A stretch of 64,000 nt of DNA from Bradyrhizobium arachidis (GCF_024758505.1 NZ_CP077970.1:5332001-5396000); one strand, 5' to 3'. Counted from the stretch's first letter, positions 36,735-45,416 are shown. Numbers and translations: made by a program. The notes: generated from the sequence alone by a model not told the origin.

Positions 36735-37454
36735 TCAGTACTTCGCGATGATCGGGCCGCCGAACTTGTAGTTCAGGCGAACCAGGCCCATGTCGACGTC
36801 CTGACGGATCCGCTCAGTGCCGGCGAGGCCCGCGAAGGTCACGTCCTTGTCAGCCAGGAAGATGTGGTTGTACTCGACGCCAACCGACCAGTTCGGCGCA
36901 AAGCCGATTTCGAGGCCGGCACCGATCGTGCCACCCCAGCGAGTCTGGCTGGTCGAGGCGAGCAGCGCACCGGCCGCGGTCGAGACTTCGTACTTGTCGC
37001 CGACCACAGCAGCACCGCCCTTCACATAGGCGAGCACGTTGTTCCAGGCATAACCGACCTGGCCGGTGATCAGGCCGAACGAGTCGATCTTGGTGCGGTT
37101 GCGGGTTGCGAACAGTGCGCTGGCGTTGCTACCGGAGAAGTCGGCCCAGTTGCCCTGGCCTTCAACGCCGAACACGAACTGACCCGACTGCCAGCGATAA
37201 CCGACCTGGCCGCCGACGGTGCCGCCGGTCGCATTGTGCGAACCTTCCGAGCCCGTACCGACGAAGTCCCAAGTCGTGTGGGCCGAGCCACCGCCGCCGT
37301 TGATGCCGATGTAGAAGCCGCTCCAGTCATAGATCGCAGCGACCATCGCCGGCGCCTTCGTGTAAGGGCGCGCTGCGAGGTCAGCGGCCACAGCCGGCGC
37401 AGCCGCGCTGAGCGCGACGAGGCTTGCAGTGACCAGCAACAAATTCTTCTTCAT
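36735..37454 (-). CDS. outer-membrane beta-barrel protein (Omp25/Omp31 type)
   Basis: An eight-stranded outer-membrane barrel of 239 aa. The signal peptide MKKNLLLVTASLVALSAAAP ends at VAADLAARPY. The mature start KAPAMVAAIYDWSGFYIGIN is the hallmark of the Rhizobiales Omp25/31 family. Alternating barrel strands follow, and the C-terminus ends FGGPIIAKY. These proteins are abundant surface proteins with structural or immunogenic roles. ATG 37454 starts the signal; the upstream frame is leader. It has its own strong terminator. Confidence 0.92.
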   Translation of the reverse strand: MKKNLLLVTASLVALSAAAPAVAADLAARPYTKAPAMVAAIYDWSGFYIGINGGGGSAHTTWDFVGTGSEGSHNATGGTVGGQVGYRWQSGQFVFGVEGQGNWADFSGSNASALFATRNRTKIDSFGLITGQVGYAWNNVLAYVKGGAAVVGDKYEVSTAAGALLASTSQTRWGGTIGAGLEIGFAPNWSVGVEYNHIFLADKDVTFAGLAGTERIRQDVDMGLVRLNYKFGGPIIAKY

Positions 37455-37807
37455 TTGTATCCCGTTCCAGTTTCTTGGTCGTAAGGCCCCCAGGCCAGTG
37501 CGCACCTCTTAACAGCGATCGACGGAATTGCTGTCACCACAGCGCAACACTGAGTTCGAAAGGCCCTGCGACATCAGCGAGAGCTGCATTTCGACGCCAA
37601 AATCATTCAAAACTTCGTGCTTGCGCACGCTCGATGTGGATGACGCAGCCCTCGCGCGCGCTGCGCACAGAGCTGCTGATGTGTCCATGCATTTCCCTCC
37701 CCCATTCTCGCCGCAATTGAGCCCGCGCTCGAGAGTTTCCGTTCCGATTCTATCGGAACGGAAAACGCTCTAGCGTGTACAAGCGCAGCCAAGGAGCGAC
37801 ATCTCCG
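37455..37807. other. intergenic region between porin and methyltransferase
   Basis: No convincing gene is present in these 353 bases. The region must hold the porin promoter (leftward) and that of the methyltransferase (rightward). The only structured element I see is the palindrome at 37735-37763. Confidence 0.6.
37735..37763. repeat. TTTCCGTTCCGAT palindromic repeat
   Basis: TTTCCGTTCCGAT (37735-37747) and ATCGGAACGGAAA (37751-37763) form a perfect 13-bp stem with a TCT loop, followed by CGCTCTAG. It is the same repeat family as at 24639-24680. Confidence 0.8.
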
Positions 37808-38542
37808 ATGACCGTCCCAACAGACTACGACCAGATCGCTTCGCGCTACGCGGCCGGGATCGACGAACGGCCGTGGAACGCGCTCTATGAGCGCCCGGCA
37901 ACGCTCGCCCTTCTGCCCGATGTCGCCGGCAAGGATGTTCTTGACGCCGGCTGCGGGCCGGGCTGGTACGCAGATTGGTTGGCGTGCCATGGAGCGCGCG
38001 TCATCGCTGTCGACTGCAGCCTCGCCATGGTCAGACTTGCCGGCGAGCGATTGAGCGGGCGTGCGCGCGTGGTGCACGGCGATGTGAGCAATCTGCAAGA
38101 GGTGCTGCCCGGCGCAACGTTCGATCTCATTCTGTCCTCGCTCGTGCTTCACTACCTTGCGGACCTGTCGGAGACATTCCGGGAATGGTCGCGCCTGCTC
38201 AGGCCCGGTGGGATGCTGGTGTTCTCGACGCATCACCCCATCCACCAGGCGAGCCTCCTTGATCCCGGCTATCTGCATGCGGAGCTGATCGAGGAAGAGT
38301 GGGGCTGGCTCGGTCAGAAGATGCGCTACTATCGAAGGCCGCTGCGGGATCTCACCGAGCCGTTGGCAGCAGCGGGCTTCGTCATCGAGCGGATCAGCGA
38401 GCCGACCCCTGGCGAAGCGCTGAAGGTACAAGACCCCAGGGGATATGAACGGCTTTACCGCCTCCCGGCCTTCATTTTTGTCCGCGCAAGGAAGCTCGCG
38501 GATGCGTGCCCTGCTGCATCGACACCCTGCACCGGCGTGTAG
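37808..38542 (+). CDS. class I SAM-dependent methyltransferase (chimeric C-terminus)
   Basis: 244 aa. Motif I is GKDVLDAGCGPGWYADWLA, motif II GARVIAVDCSLAMVRLA, motif III GDVSNLQEVLPGATFDLIL, and the post-motif LRPGGMLVFSTHHP, so it is a small-molecule methyltransferase of the Methyltransf_11 type. The substrate is unknown. ATG 37808 has AAGGAG about 11 bases upstream. The natural end is probably near YRLPAFIFVRARK. The last roughly 17 residues (LADACPAASTPCTGV) are read antisense through a fragment of another gene (38470-38620), so the end of the gene was altered by recombination. Confidence 0.85.
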   Translation: MTVPTDYDQIASRYAAGIDERPWNALYERPATLALLPDVAGKDVLDAGCGPGWYADWLACHGARVIAVDCSLAMVRLAGERLSGRARVVHGDVSNLQEVLPGATFDLILSSLVLHYLADLSETFREWSRLLRPGGMLVFSTHHPIHQASLLDPGYLHAELIEEEWGWLGQKMRYYRRPLRDLTEPLAAAGFVIERISEPTPGEALKVQDPRGYERLYRLPAFIFVRARKLADACPAASTPCTGV

Positions 38543-38620
38543 ATCACGCGCTTCAACGCCGGATCGTCATTGGCCTGAAAGCTGGTGCGCTCGAAATGCA
38601 GCGCCCACCGTGGGACCGTC
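38505..38620 (-). pseudogene. fragment of an unidentified minus-strand gene
   Basis: On the minus strand the codons give VPTVPRWALHFERTSFQAND, then DPALKRVIYTPVQGVDAA. This reads like the C-terminal part of a real protein, with no stop until 38478 or so. It has no start of its own and is cut at about 38625 by the end of the second methyltransferase gene. I cannot name the family. Confidence 0.5.
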
Positions 38621-38632
38621 GGCACGCGGTCG

Positions 38633-39466
38633 CTACTTTATGGCCACCATCCTGACGCCGCCCATCTTGCGCTCTTGAACGAGGTCAACAAATCGGATGT
38701 AGGACTCGTGGAATGCATCGTGCCCCGTTGGGGTGCCGGCCTGTCGGGCTTCTTCACGCAGCCGTTGATACATTGCCAGTCGTTCCCTGAGAATTGGTCC
38801 CCATTCTTCCGTCAAATCCTTTGTCGAAATCACTCTAAAGCCAACGCTTTCGAGCAGACTGCGATATTCGGGGATCGACCGAAGAGGCTGAATGGCCATT
38901 CCTTCCCACATCAATTGCGCATCGGTGGCGGTAAGCGGCTGGTTAGCTATCCAATCCGTGAATGCCAATCGGCCATCTGTCCTCAGAACACGAAAAGCTT
39001 CGGCCGCCGCTTTCTTCACATCAGGAACGTGGCAAAATGCTTCCTGGCTGACGACTGCGTCGATGCTCGCGTCAGGAAGCGGCACGTCCATCACGTTGCC
39101 CTCGACAATCCGCGCAGCACCGCGAAGGCCAACTCGTCTGGTCAGCTCCTGTGCGCCCGAGACGCGCGCTGGCGTCAATTCGATACCGGTGACGTCGGCT
39201 CCATATTTGTGAGCCAAATAGCGCACCGTGCCGCCAAGTCCCGCACAGAAATCGGCTACGCGCGATCCATTGCTGACCTGCGCTCCTCGCGCCAATTCAT
39301 CTGTAGCGGCGAGGCCGCCATAATGATCCTGGTCATGGGGAAATAGCTCTTCAGGACGCAAGCCGTCGAGATGGCCACGGCTTGCGCGTAGTTTCGCAAG
39401 GATGATTTCGCACGAGATGGGATGACGATCATAGAAATAGACCGTTTGTGAAGTTGCATCGCTCAT
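38633..39466 (-). CDS. class I SAM-dependent methyltransferase
   Basis: 277 aa. Motif I is SRVADFCAGLGGTVRYLAHK, motif II DVTGIELTPARVSGA, then GNVMDVPLPDASIDAVVSQE and RVLRTDGRLAFTDWI. The layout resembles glycine/sarcosine and phosphoethanolamine-type N-methyltransferases, but the substrate is not certain. ATG 39466 (MSDATSQTVYFYDRHPIS) is taken in place of the frame open to 39493. It is convergent with the first methyltransferase. Confidence 0.85.
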   Translation of the reverse strand: MSDATSQTVYFYDRHPISCEIILAKLRASRGHLDGLRPEELFPHDQDHYGGLAATDELARGAQVSNGSRVADFCAGLGGTVRYLAHKYGADVTGIELTPARVSGAQELTRRVGLRGAARIVEGNVMDVPLPDASIDAVVSQEAFCHVPDVKKAAAEAFRVLRTDGRLAFTDWIANQPLTATDAQLMWEGMAIQPLRSIPEYRSLLESVGFRVISTKDLTEEWGPILRERLAMYQRLREEARQAGTPTGHDAFHESYIRFVDLVQERKMGGVRMVAIK

Positions 39467-39755
39467 GAACTTGCTTCTATGGCTCGGGGCCACGCCAATT
39501 TTCGCAATCAGATCAGGCCATCAAAGCAGCAAATGGCGACGAGCAAAATAGGGAGCGGCGCTCAATTTGCGCTGCGCAATCGCGTCGGTTCGCCTAGGCG
39601 CCGTGCCTTGGTAAGCAGACTCAGACCAGTCATATTGCCATTTGGCCGGTTGAAACTTTGTACGAAGCCGCGTTTGATGGGATCGTCGCCCACAACGAAA
39701 ATTATAGGCAGCGCCGCGGCGCGGGCCGAACGCCGCAATCCGATCTGGAGGTGGC

Positions 39756-40007
39756 ATGACACATCTGACCGCGAGCGCCGTCGTAGCATTGCTGGCCAGT
39801 TTTCCTGCTGCCGCGAGCGCGCAGGTCGACTGCGCCACGATACCTCGCGGACCGGCACGCACCGATTGCTACCTCGCCCTAGGCCAGCTCCATCAGGGGC
39901 AATCCGATCTTGCCGCTGACAGAGCACGCGTTCAATCGGACGCCGCCTGGTATCGGGCAATTACGGGAACAGACCCTCCAAGACATCGGTCGCTTCGGCG
40001 ACGATAA
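39756..40007 (+). CDS. small secreted protein, 83 aa
   Basis: The signal peptide MTHLTASAVVALLASFPAAA is followed by SAQ and a mature part VDCATIPRGPARTDCYLALG with two cysteines and a helical stretch (QSDLAADRARVQSDAAWY). GGAGG lies about 7 bases before the ATG. The family is not recognised, and a short basic tail (PPRHRSLRRR) may be frameshifted. It could be cotranscribed with the next gene, 40 bases downstream. Confidence 0.6.
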   Translation: MTHLTASAVVALLASFPAAASAQVDCATIPRGPARTDCYLALGQLHQGQSDLAADRARVQSDAAWYRAITGTDPPRHRSLRRR

Positions 40008-40047
40008 AGGACCGGACAGTGTTTGCACAGAAATGAGGAAGTCTACA

Positions 40048-40425
40048 ATGCGGTTGTCCATAGTTGTTGGTTCCGCGCTCATCGTTGGAGCAACAAGCTC
40101 AATGTCGGTGTCTCCAGCGCTTGCCGCTCCTGAGTGTCCAAAGTTGGTTGGATTGGCGGATTGGGGCGAAAATTCAACTGGCGACATTAGCGTCGCATCA
40201 GGGGGGAGTTGCCTGTTTCCGATCCCGATGCGCGGTACGGTGAGTAGTTCCGAAATTTTCCAGAAGCCGACATATGGCAAGTTGAAAAAGATCAATCCAA
40301 GCACCTACGAATACAAGGCGAAGGCAAGGTACAAGGGAGGCGATACGTTCGCCATCAAAGCAACAGGACTCGGGCCGACGGCATCTGGCACCTCGGTCAT
40401 TACTGTGCACGCGACGATCAAATAG
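40048..40425 (+). CDS. secreted Ig-like/cadherin-like small protein
   Basis: 125 aa. The signal peptide MRLSIVVGSALIVGATSSMS ends near PALAAPECP. The mature part has a single beta-sandwich pattern: CLFPIPMRGTVSSSEIFQKP, YEYKAKARYKGGDTFAIKAT and SGTSVITVHATIK. This is the arrangement of bacterial Ig-like (Big_9/cadherin-like) modules. AGGAAG lies 7 bases before ATG 40048; ATG 40033 is in frame without a site. The function is unknown. Confidence 0.75.
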   Translation: MRLSIVVGSALIVGATSSMSVSPALAAPECPKLVGLADWGENSTGDISVASGGSCLFPIPMRGTVSSSEIFQKPTYGKLKKINPSTYEYKAKARYKGGDTFAIKATGLGPTASGTSVITVHATIK

Positions 40426-40485
40426 CGTTCCTCGCTCGATTGCTGGGTGAACGCGTAAGCAACAGCCGCCCGATGTCTCGCGGCA

Positions 40486-40517
40486 ATGGCACGACAATGA
40501 AATGGCACGACAATGAA
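40486..40517 (+). repeat. 16-bp perfect tandem repeat, two copies
   Basis: ATGGCACGACAATGAA occurs at 40486-40501 and again at 40502-40517 without mismatch. It lies just before the hairpin at 40520. Confidence 0.9.
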
Positions 40518-40519
40518 AA

Positions 40520-40546
40520 GGGACCATCGGAGCGACCGATGGTCCC
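40520..40546. terminator. strong hairpin with flanking A-runs
   Basis: GGGACCATCGG (40520-40530) pairs with CCGATGGTCCC (40536-40546) around a 5-base loop. The bases on the left (AATGAAAA) give a U-tract for a minus-strand transcript. It could still stabilise or end the transcript of the upstream plus-strand gene. Confidence 0.6.
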
Positions 40547-40966
40547 AAAAGCCTCGATGGCTCTTCGTTGGCAAAGGCCTTGCCGTGTCTTGCCAAGTTT
40601 GGCTGCGAGCAGACTTGGCGGGCTGCTTGCAGGGTCGATGCTCGCTTTACGCTGGCCTTCTGGACCCTGGCCTCTTTGACGCTGGCCTTACGGACACTGG
40701 TCCCGTCGGACACTGGTTGCCATAGGCTCTGGTCACGTCGGCGCTCGTCGCTCTCGGCTCTGGATGGTGCGAGAAACCGGCTCGATCAACCAACGCCAAT
40801 TGAACTGCCGACCCAACAAATAGTCCAGGTGTTGTTGTCTGTTTCTCGAAGAAATTTGGGTTAGCGAGGCTGCCAATTCCCGCATCGTCGGATGTGTTTT
40901 CTAATGACAACCGGCAGCCCCGCCGACCGAATTGCGAACGGCGAACGTCCTCGCGCTGAACTTGGC

Positions 40967-41003
40967 CGTGTACCCATAAACCCGGCGGCGTGATCCGACT
41001 AAA
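40967..41003 (+). repeat. 37-bp repeat, copy A
   Basis: The core CGTGTACCCATAAACCCGGC plus GGCGTGAT and CGAC-AAA is found here on the plus strand and again, inverted, at 48267-48303 with two differences. The two copies enclose about 7.3 kb of accessory genes. Confidence 0.85.
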
Positions 41004-41144
41004 AACCGGAAGTGGCCATTGCGAGCTGGCTTTCGGACATCAACTTCTGAGCCGGCTCTTTCAGTTTGTAGCCGCCTCGAGATTATCTGACGACTCGACA
41101 TCAGTTGCGCCCAGGGCGTATGAGCGAACCTACGCGGCTCAATA

Positions 41145-42266
41145 ATGGCATTTGGAGTATTTCCGATAGTGGGCACCAGCGGTTTGATGTCGATTGACCT
41201 CGGGTTACGAGGCGCCGTCATAGCATTGTGCCTGCTGATCGCATCCATGGCGCTACGCGATCGCCGCGATAGCACGGCCGCACTGCTGGGCGCCGCGCTC
41301 GCAATCGGCGCCGCGGCTTCGATGGTCTGCTCGGCGCCCACGTTCCCGCGGCCATTTGCGTGGTGGGGCCTGTTGCTACTGGCGTTGTCCAGCGCGAACG
41401 GTGTCGTGTTCTGGCTATGGGCGCGTGCTGCCTTCGATGACGATTTCGTACCACGGCCTTGGCATGGCGTCTTGTGGGCGGCCGTCGCCATCGCACAATG
41501 GCTGGACGCCAGCGGAGTCACAAGATCGGCCGCGCTCGAGCTTGCGATCGAACGCACGCTGTCGTTTACCGTTCTCGGCCTGGCCCTGTTGGCGGTGGCG
41601 CAGACGCTTGTCACTTGGCCGGCGGACCTTGTGCAAGGCCGGCGTGGGCTCCGGCTGGTCGTCCTGATCGGCGCGTCGGCCCAAATCGTTCTCAACTCTT
41701 ACTTGAGCTTCCTGCAGCAGCCCTCGCATCCCACTTTTTCCATGACGAGCGTCGCCAACGCCTTCGTTCTGTTCGTGTTAGTTGGTTTGAGCACATGGAA
41801 TCTGCTGGAGGCGGGGACGCGGAAAGGTTCGATCCTGCTGCCCGCAGCAAACGTCCCCTCCAGCGCGCCAACCAAGGCGTCTGACGCGACGATTGAACCG
41901 GCTCTCCTGCGCCGGTTGGAACAGCTCATGACCGTCGAGCGCATCTACCGGCGTGAGGGGTTGACCATCAAAATGCTATCCGTCGAGCTTGGCGTGCCGG
42001 AGTACCGGCTGCGGCAAGTTATCAACGAGGGCCTCGGTTATCGCAATTTCAACGCGTTCCTCAATCATTACCGGATCGGGGAAGCCAAGGCAGCGCTGGT
42101 CGACCCTGAACAAGTAGAAGTCCCGGTGCTGACAATTGCCATGGACACAGGTTTCCAGTCGATCGGGCCGTTCAACCGCGCCTTCAAGGCGGCGACCAAT
42201 TTGACCCCAACCGAATTCCGACGTCTCTCAATGGCGGGAAATGCAGCCCGTGGCACGACCGATTGA
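41145..42266 (+). CDS. membrane-anchored AraC-family regulator
   Basis: 373 aa. The N-terminal half has about seven hydrophobic helices (for example GLRGAVIALCLLIASMALRD and WWGLLLLALSSANGVVFWLW). The C-terminal about 110 residues form an AraC-type double helix-turn-helix (LTIKMLSVELGVPEYRLRQV, then NFNAFLNHYRIGEAKAAL and TIAMDTGFQSIGPFNRAFKA). Such proteins sense a signal in the membrane and act directly on DNA. ATG 41145 lacks a clear ribosome site; ATG 41187 is possible. The serine hydrolase 124 bases downstream is a plausible target. Confidence 0.85.
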   Translation: MAFGVFPIVGTSGLMSIDLGLRGAVIALCLLIASMALRDRRDSTAALLGAALAIGAAASMVCSAPTFPRPFAWWGLLLLALSSANGVVFWLWARAAFDDDFVPRPWHGVLWAAVAIAQWLDASGVTRSAALELAIERTLSFTVLGLALLAVAQTLVTWPADLVQGRRGLRLVVLIGASAQIVLNSYLSFLQQPSHPTFSMTSVANAFVLFVLVGLSTWNLLEAGTRKGSILLPAANVPSSAPTKASDATIEPALLRRLEQLMTVERIYRREGLTIKMLSVELGVPEYRLRQVINEGLGYRNFNAFLNHYRIGEAKAALVDPEQVEVPVLTIAMDTGFQSIGPFNRAFKAATNLTPTEFRRLSMAGNAARGTTD

Positions 42267-42390
42267 AGAATCGGCCAGTCGTTGAGAAATCGGCCAGCCA
42301 ACCTGCGGGAATCGGCGAGAAGGGATCGAAAACATTTGACAGACTGATGGGGATCCTTCCGCGCAATGAGCTGCGACGACGGGCCTCCCT

Positions 42391-43722
42391 ATGCTATATC
42401 AGCGGTTTACCACTTTATTGCCTTTCGCCGACGCCGGGAACGCACTCTCGCGCCGCTCGGCTCTGACCGGACTTGCGGCGAGTTGTGTTGCTGCGTCGGT
42501 CAGGTGGAGCTGGGCTGCCGAGAGTGGGGGTGGTCCGGTCTTTTCCGCTGGTGGTCCCGATGCAGAGCTTTACGGCGCCACCGAGGACTATCCGGTGAAG
42601 GATCGCTGGCGCGTTTACCAGCCCGGCAATCCGGCTTCGCCAAAATACCGCGTCGGGGCATTCAGTCACTACGACGAGATTTTTCCAACGCGCTTGGTCA
42701 ATCGCGCAGCCACGGCCTGGCCGTTCAAGCGAACGCAGGCGGATGTCAGCTACCAGTACAAGGGAAGCCACTCTTCGCTTGCGGATTATCTGTCGCGCAA
42801 TCCGGTGACGGGTCTGCTGATCGCAAAGGACGACCGGATTCTGGTCGAGCACTATCAATACGGCCGCACCGATCGAGACCGGCTGATATCGCAGTCGATG
42901 GCAAAACCGATTACGGGCATGCTGGTCGGTATCGCGATCTCGGAAGGCGCGATTAAATCTATCGACGATACCGCGGAGACCTATGTGCCTGGCTTGAAAG
43001 GCACCGAATATGGCGCGACGCCGCTCCGCGCGCTGCTGCACATGTCGTCGGGCGTGGAGTTCGGCGAGCAGGCCGACGAAGGCAACGGCAGCGGCCGCGA
43101 CCTCGATCGCTTGTGGGTCGACATGGTGCGCAAGCACTGGGTTTCCAACAAAGGCACCGTTGCCAGCATCGCGCAATTCAATCGGCGGATCGCGCCGCCG
43201 GGTACGCAATTCCGCTACGCCAGCATCGAAACGGATGTGCTTGGTCTGGTGCTGCGTTACGCAACGGGCAAATCACTCTCCGACTATCTCCAGGAAAAGG
43301 TGTGGCAGCCGATCGGCACGGAAGCCGATGCCAAATGGCTGATCGACGCGGAAGGCTATGAAGTAGCGCACGGCTTCTTCAACGCCGTGTTGCGCGACTA
43401 TGCCCGGCTCGCCCGCCTGCTCGCCCACGACGGAGCATGGGAAGGCAAACAGATCATCCCGGCGCAATGGATGGTCGATGCAACCACGGTGCGCGCTTCC
43501 GATGGCTATCTGGCAAAGGCCGAGGGAGGGTTCGGCTACGGCTATCAGTTCTATCTGTTTCCCGGAAGCCGACGGCAATTCGCAATGCTGGGCCATCTCG
43601 GGCAGCGTATCCTTGTTGATCCGCCCTCGAAGCTGGTCATGGTGCAAACCGCCGTCGATGAAAAGTCCCCCGAAATCTGGCGACTATGGTCGGGCGTGGT
43701 CGCGCAGTTCGGGCAGGCTTGA
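42391..43722 (+). CDS. Tat-exported serine hydrolase (beta-lactamase family)
   Basis: 443 aa with the class C beta-lactamase/D-Ala-D-Ala carboxypeptidase fold. The SxxK nucleophile motif is in ISQSMAKPITGM (Ser169, Lys172), and the second motif is Tyr in FRYASIETDVLGLVLRY (YAS in place of YxN). A twin-arginine signal is visible: NALSRRSALTGLAASCVAAS. It probably acts as an esterase or peptidase in the periplasm. It follows a membrane-bound AraC gene and precedes a truncated paralogous gene. Confidence 0.87.
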   Translation: MLYQRFTTLLPFADAGNALSRRSALTGLAASCVAASVRWSWAAESGGGPVFSAGGPDAELYGATEDYPVKDRWRVYQPGNPASPKYRVGAFSHYDEIFPTRLVNRAATAWPFKRTQADVSYQYKGSHSSLADYLSRNPVTGLLIAKDDRILVEHYQYGRTDRDRLISQSMAKPITGMLVGIAISEGAIKSIDDTAETYVPGLKGTEYGATPLRALLHMSSGVEFGEQADEGNGSGRDLDRLWVDMVRKHWVSNKGTVASIAQFNRRIAPPGTQFRYASIETDVLGLVLRYATGKSLSDYLQEKVWQPIGTEADAKWLIDAEGYEVAHGFFNAVLRDYARLARLLAHDGAWEGKQIIPAQWMVDATTVRASDGYLAKAEGGFGYGYQFYLFPGSRRQFAMLGHLGQRILVDPPSKLVMVQTAVDEKSPEIWRLWSGVVAQFGQA

Positions 43723-43730
43723 TCGGGTGC

Positions 43731-43800
43731 TTATTCCGTCTTCTCGGAAAACGTCGCGCGGAAGGGGTGGACGGGATAGACGCCGACGATGCGGAATTCG
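43731..43800 (-). pseudogene. C-terminal fragment of an unidentified minus-strand gene
   Basis: Minus-strand codons give FSREFRIVGVYPVHPFRATF then SEKTE and TAA (43731-43733). The sequence is protein-like and has no start. It sits exactly between an intact serine hydrolase and a second one that has lost its 5' part, so it marks a recombination junction. The family is not identified. Confidence 0.45.
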
Positions 43801-44790
43801 CGCGAGAACGGCGGCGAGCTTGACGGTGCGCGCATTCTGAAACCGGAAACGGTCCGGCTGATGATGACAAATTCGCTGCCGCCCGACATCCACCTCGCTG
43901 GCTATGAAGCGGGTCCGGCTTATGGGACCGGGTGGGGGCTCGGCTTCGCCATTCGCACCAACCCGGATTTCAGTATGATCCCGGGCGCGGTCGGCAGCTT
44001 CAACTGGCAGGGCAGCTGGGGCACGTTTTTCTCGGTCGACCCGGTTCAGAAGCTGATCCTGGTGATGATGATGCAGCGGGGCCAGTACAGTGAAAACGGC
44101 TTCTATTTCAACGCGGTCCGCCGTCTGCCGTATGCGGCGTTGAAGGTCCCCGAAGCTCCCGCGCCGCCCGCGGTGGGGCCATTGAACTCTGGCACGCTTA
44201 CCGACTACGTCGGACGGTACATTTTCGGCGGGTCCGCGAGTTCGCTGGACCGGCAGACCTCGGTCGCCGACGGTAACGGCTGGACCGGTCTTGAGTCCAT
44301 CGTTGCGGAGACCCGTGGCCCGAGGGTGATCAAACCGGCCGACGGAGGTCCCGCCGCGAGGGCCGGCGTGATGGCGGGAGACCTCATCACTTCCATCGAC
44401 GACGCATCGATCGATGGCCTGACCCTGGAAGCTGTATTTGGCCGGATTTCAGGCCCGGTCAACGCCACGATCAAGTTCAAAATCACCCGGCAGGGGCAGC
44501 ACGATCCGCTTGTTGTTGCCTTTGCCCGGGAGGCGGTCCCCTTTCGCAGCATCCAGCTTCGGATCCGTGTCGCGGACGGCAAGCTCGTCGTTACAGCAAT
44601 AGGCGGCTGGTCGATCCTTGATTTCGACAAGGGCCAGCCGACATCGGTGGCGGTTCGCTCAAAGGATGAATTCCAGGTCGAGAGTGGCGATCACACGCGG
44701 ATCGCCTTCGTCAGAGACGCAGCCGGCAAAGTCAACGGCGCGGTTCTCAATCCGGGACCAAGGGAGCAACGCGGCGTACTCGCACAATAA
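43789..44790 (+). pseudogene. 5'-truncated serine hydrolase with PDZ domain
   Basis: The frame (333 codons from ATG 43789) begins inside a beta-lactamase fold: ENGGELDGARILKPETVRLM, then GYEAGPAYGTGWGLGFAI and QGSWGTFFSVDPVQKLILVM are its C-terminal third. The SxxK and YxN parts are missing, so it cannot be catalytic. A PDZ-like domain follows (GPRVIKPADGGPAARAGVMA, GDLITSIDDASIDGLTLEAV), then a lipocalin-like C-terminal part. About 300 N-terminal codons appear deleted. The first roughly 5 residues come from the antisense fragment at 43731-43800. Confidence 0.7.
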
Positions 44791-44874
44791 GGCACACTGA
44801 CAGCTGATGAAATTGGCGGGAGCTTGCGTTGCTCGAACATCAGGTGTCCGGCGGCCCGAGATGGTGGTGGTCTC

Positions 44875-44923
44875 GACTTCCGCTCAGGGTCATTTTCGAC
44901 GCATTTGGCAGAGATTGAGGGCT
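44875..44923 (+). repeat. 49-bp repeat copy next to an IS5-like fragment
   Basis: GACTTC...GGGTCATTTTCGACG..TTTGGCAGAGATTG.GGG here matches the reverse complement of 47416-47465 with few differences. In both places it lies upstream of IS5-like transposase sequence in the same relative orientation. Confidence 0.75.
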
Positions 44924-44925
44924 GG

Positions 44926-45131
44926 TCCCGCCGAAAAGCAATCGCAGCGATCCGATCTGCTTCAGCCCCTATCTCTACCGCGCGCGCAACCAGGTCGAGC
45001 GGTTCTTTAACAGGATCAAGCAATGCCGTCGGGTGGCGACGCGCTATGACAGGCTTGCTGCCAACTACCTTGCCTTCGTTCAACTCGCGTCAATCAGGCT
45101 ATGGCTGCGCCTCAATGAGTCCGCGTCCTAG
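44926..45131 (+). pseudogene. 3' fragment of an IS5-family transposase
   Basis: In the right frame the segment reads PKSNRSDPICFSPYLYRARN, then QVERFFNRIKQCRRVATRYD, RLAANYLAFVQLASIRLWLR and LNESAS before TAG 45129-45131. This is the DDE-domain C-terminus with the conserved Glu in VERFFNRIK. The 5' two thirds are absent. It matches the end of the fuller copy at 46557-47309 almost exactly, in inverted orientation. Confidence 0.85.
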
Positions 45132-45337
45132 TCAGCGCAAGTTTTGCTTTTTCGGGGACCGCGCTTTTTCGCGGGTTTTGTCACTGCAAAGTCTGCCACG
45201 GCGGGGCTCGCGACTAACGTCGCGAGAATTTCGTATTGAGCATGCATCCAATGGACTTCCGCTTTTCCGTCGGGTTGACCATCGGCGACCCAGAGGTGGT
45301 AGGCGCGCTCGCGAATTGCCTCTTCCAGATTTGGCAT
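45128..45337 (-). CDS. DUF2934 protein, 69 aa
   Basis: The start MPNLEEAIRERAYHLWVADG, then QPDGKAEVHWMHAQYEIL, is the typical DUF2934 sequence (R-E-RAY-LWE/VADG-P-G--E-HW--A). The basic, Ala/Lys/Pro-rich tail is also common in the family. The function is unknown. AAGGAAA lies about 6 bases before ATG 45337. Its stop overlaps the end of an IS5-like fragment. Confidence 0.85.
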   Translation of the reverse strand: MPNLEEAIRERAYHLWVADGQPDGKAEVHWMHAQYEILATLVASPAVADFAVTKPAKKRGPRKSKTCAD

Positions 45338-45416
45338 GGGATTTTCCTTGCTAATGAATGACGGGGCCGCCTCTTGGGGACGCGCGGCCCGATTGACACC
45401 AGAACAACGAAACTAG

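Larger units (their letters stand above)
40426..41144. other. 719-base non-coding stretch with several repeats
   Basis: No gene is supported. It holds a 16-bp tandem repeat, an 11-bp hairpin, a short-period GC-rich repeat around 40635-40725 (units like GACNCTGGCCT), and one copy of a 37-bp repeat at 40967-41003. The short open frames here have biased repeat-derived composition. Confidence 0.65.

Noticed and set aside
40198..40713. 171-codon minus-strand frame with KASVKRAS repeats
   Set aside because: The repeats derive from the short tandem DNA repeats, and the frame covers the hairpin and the end of the Ig-like gene.
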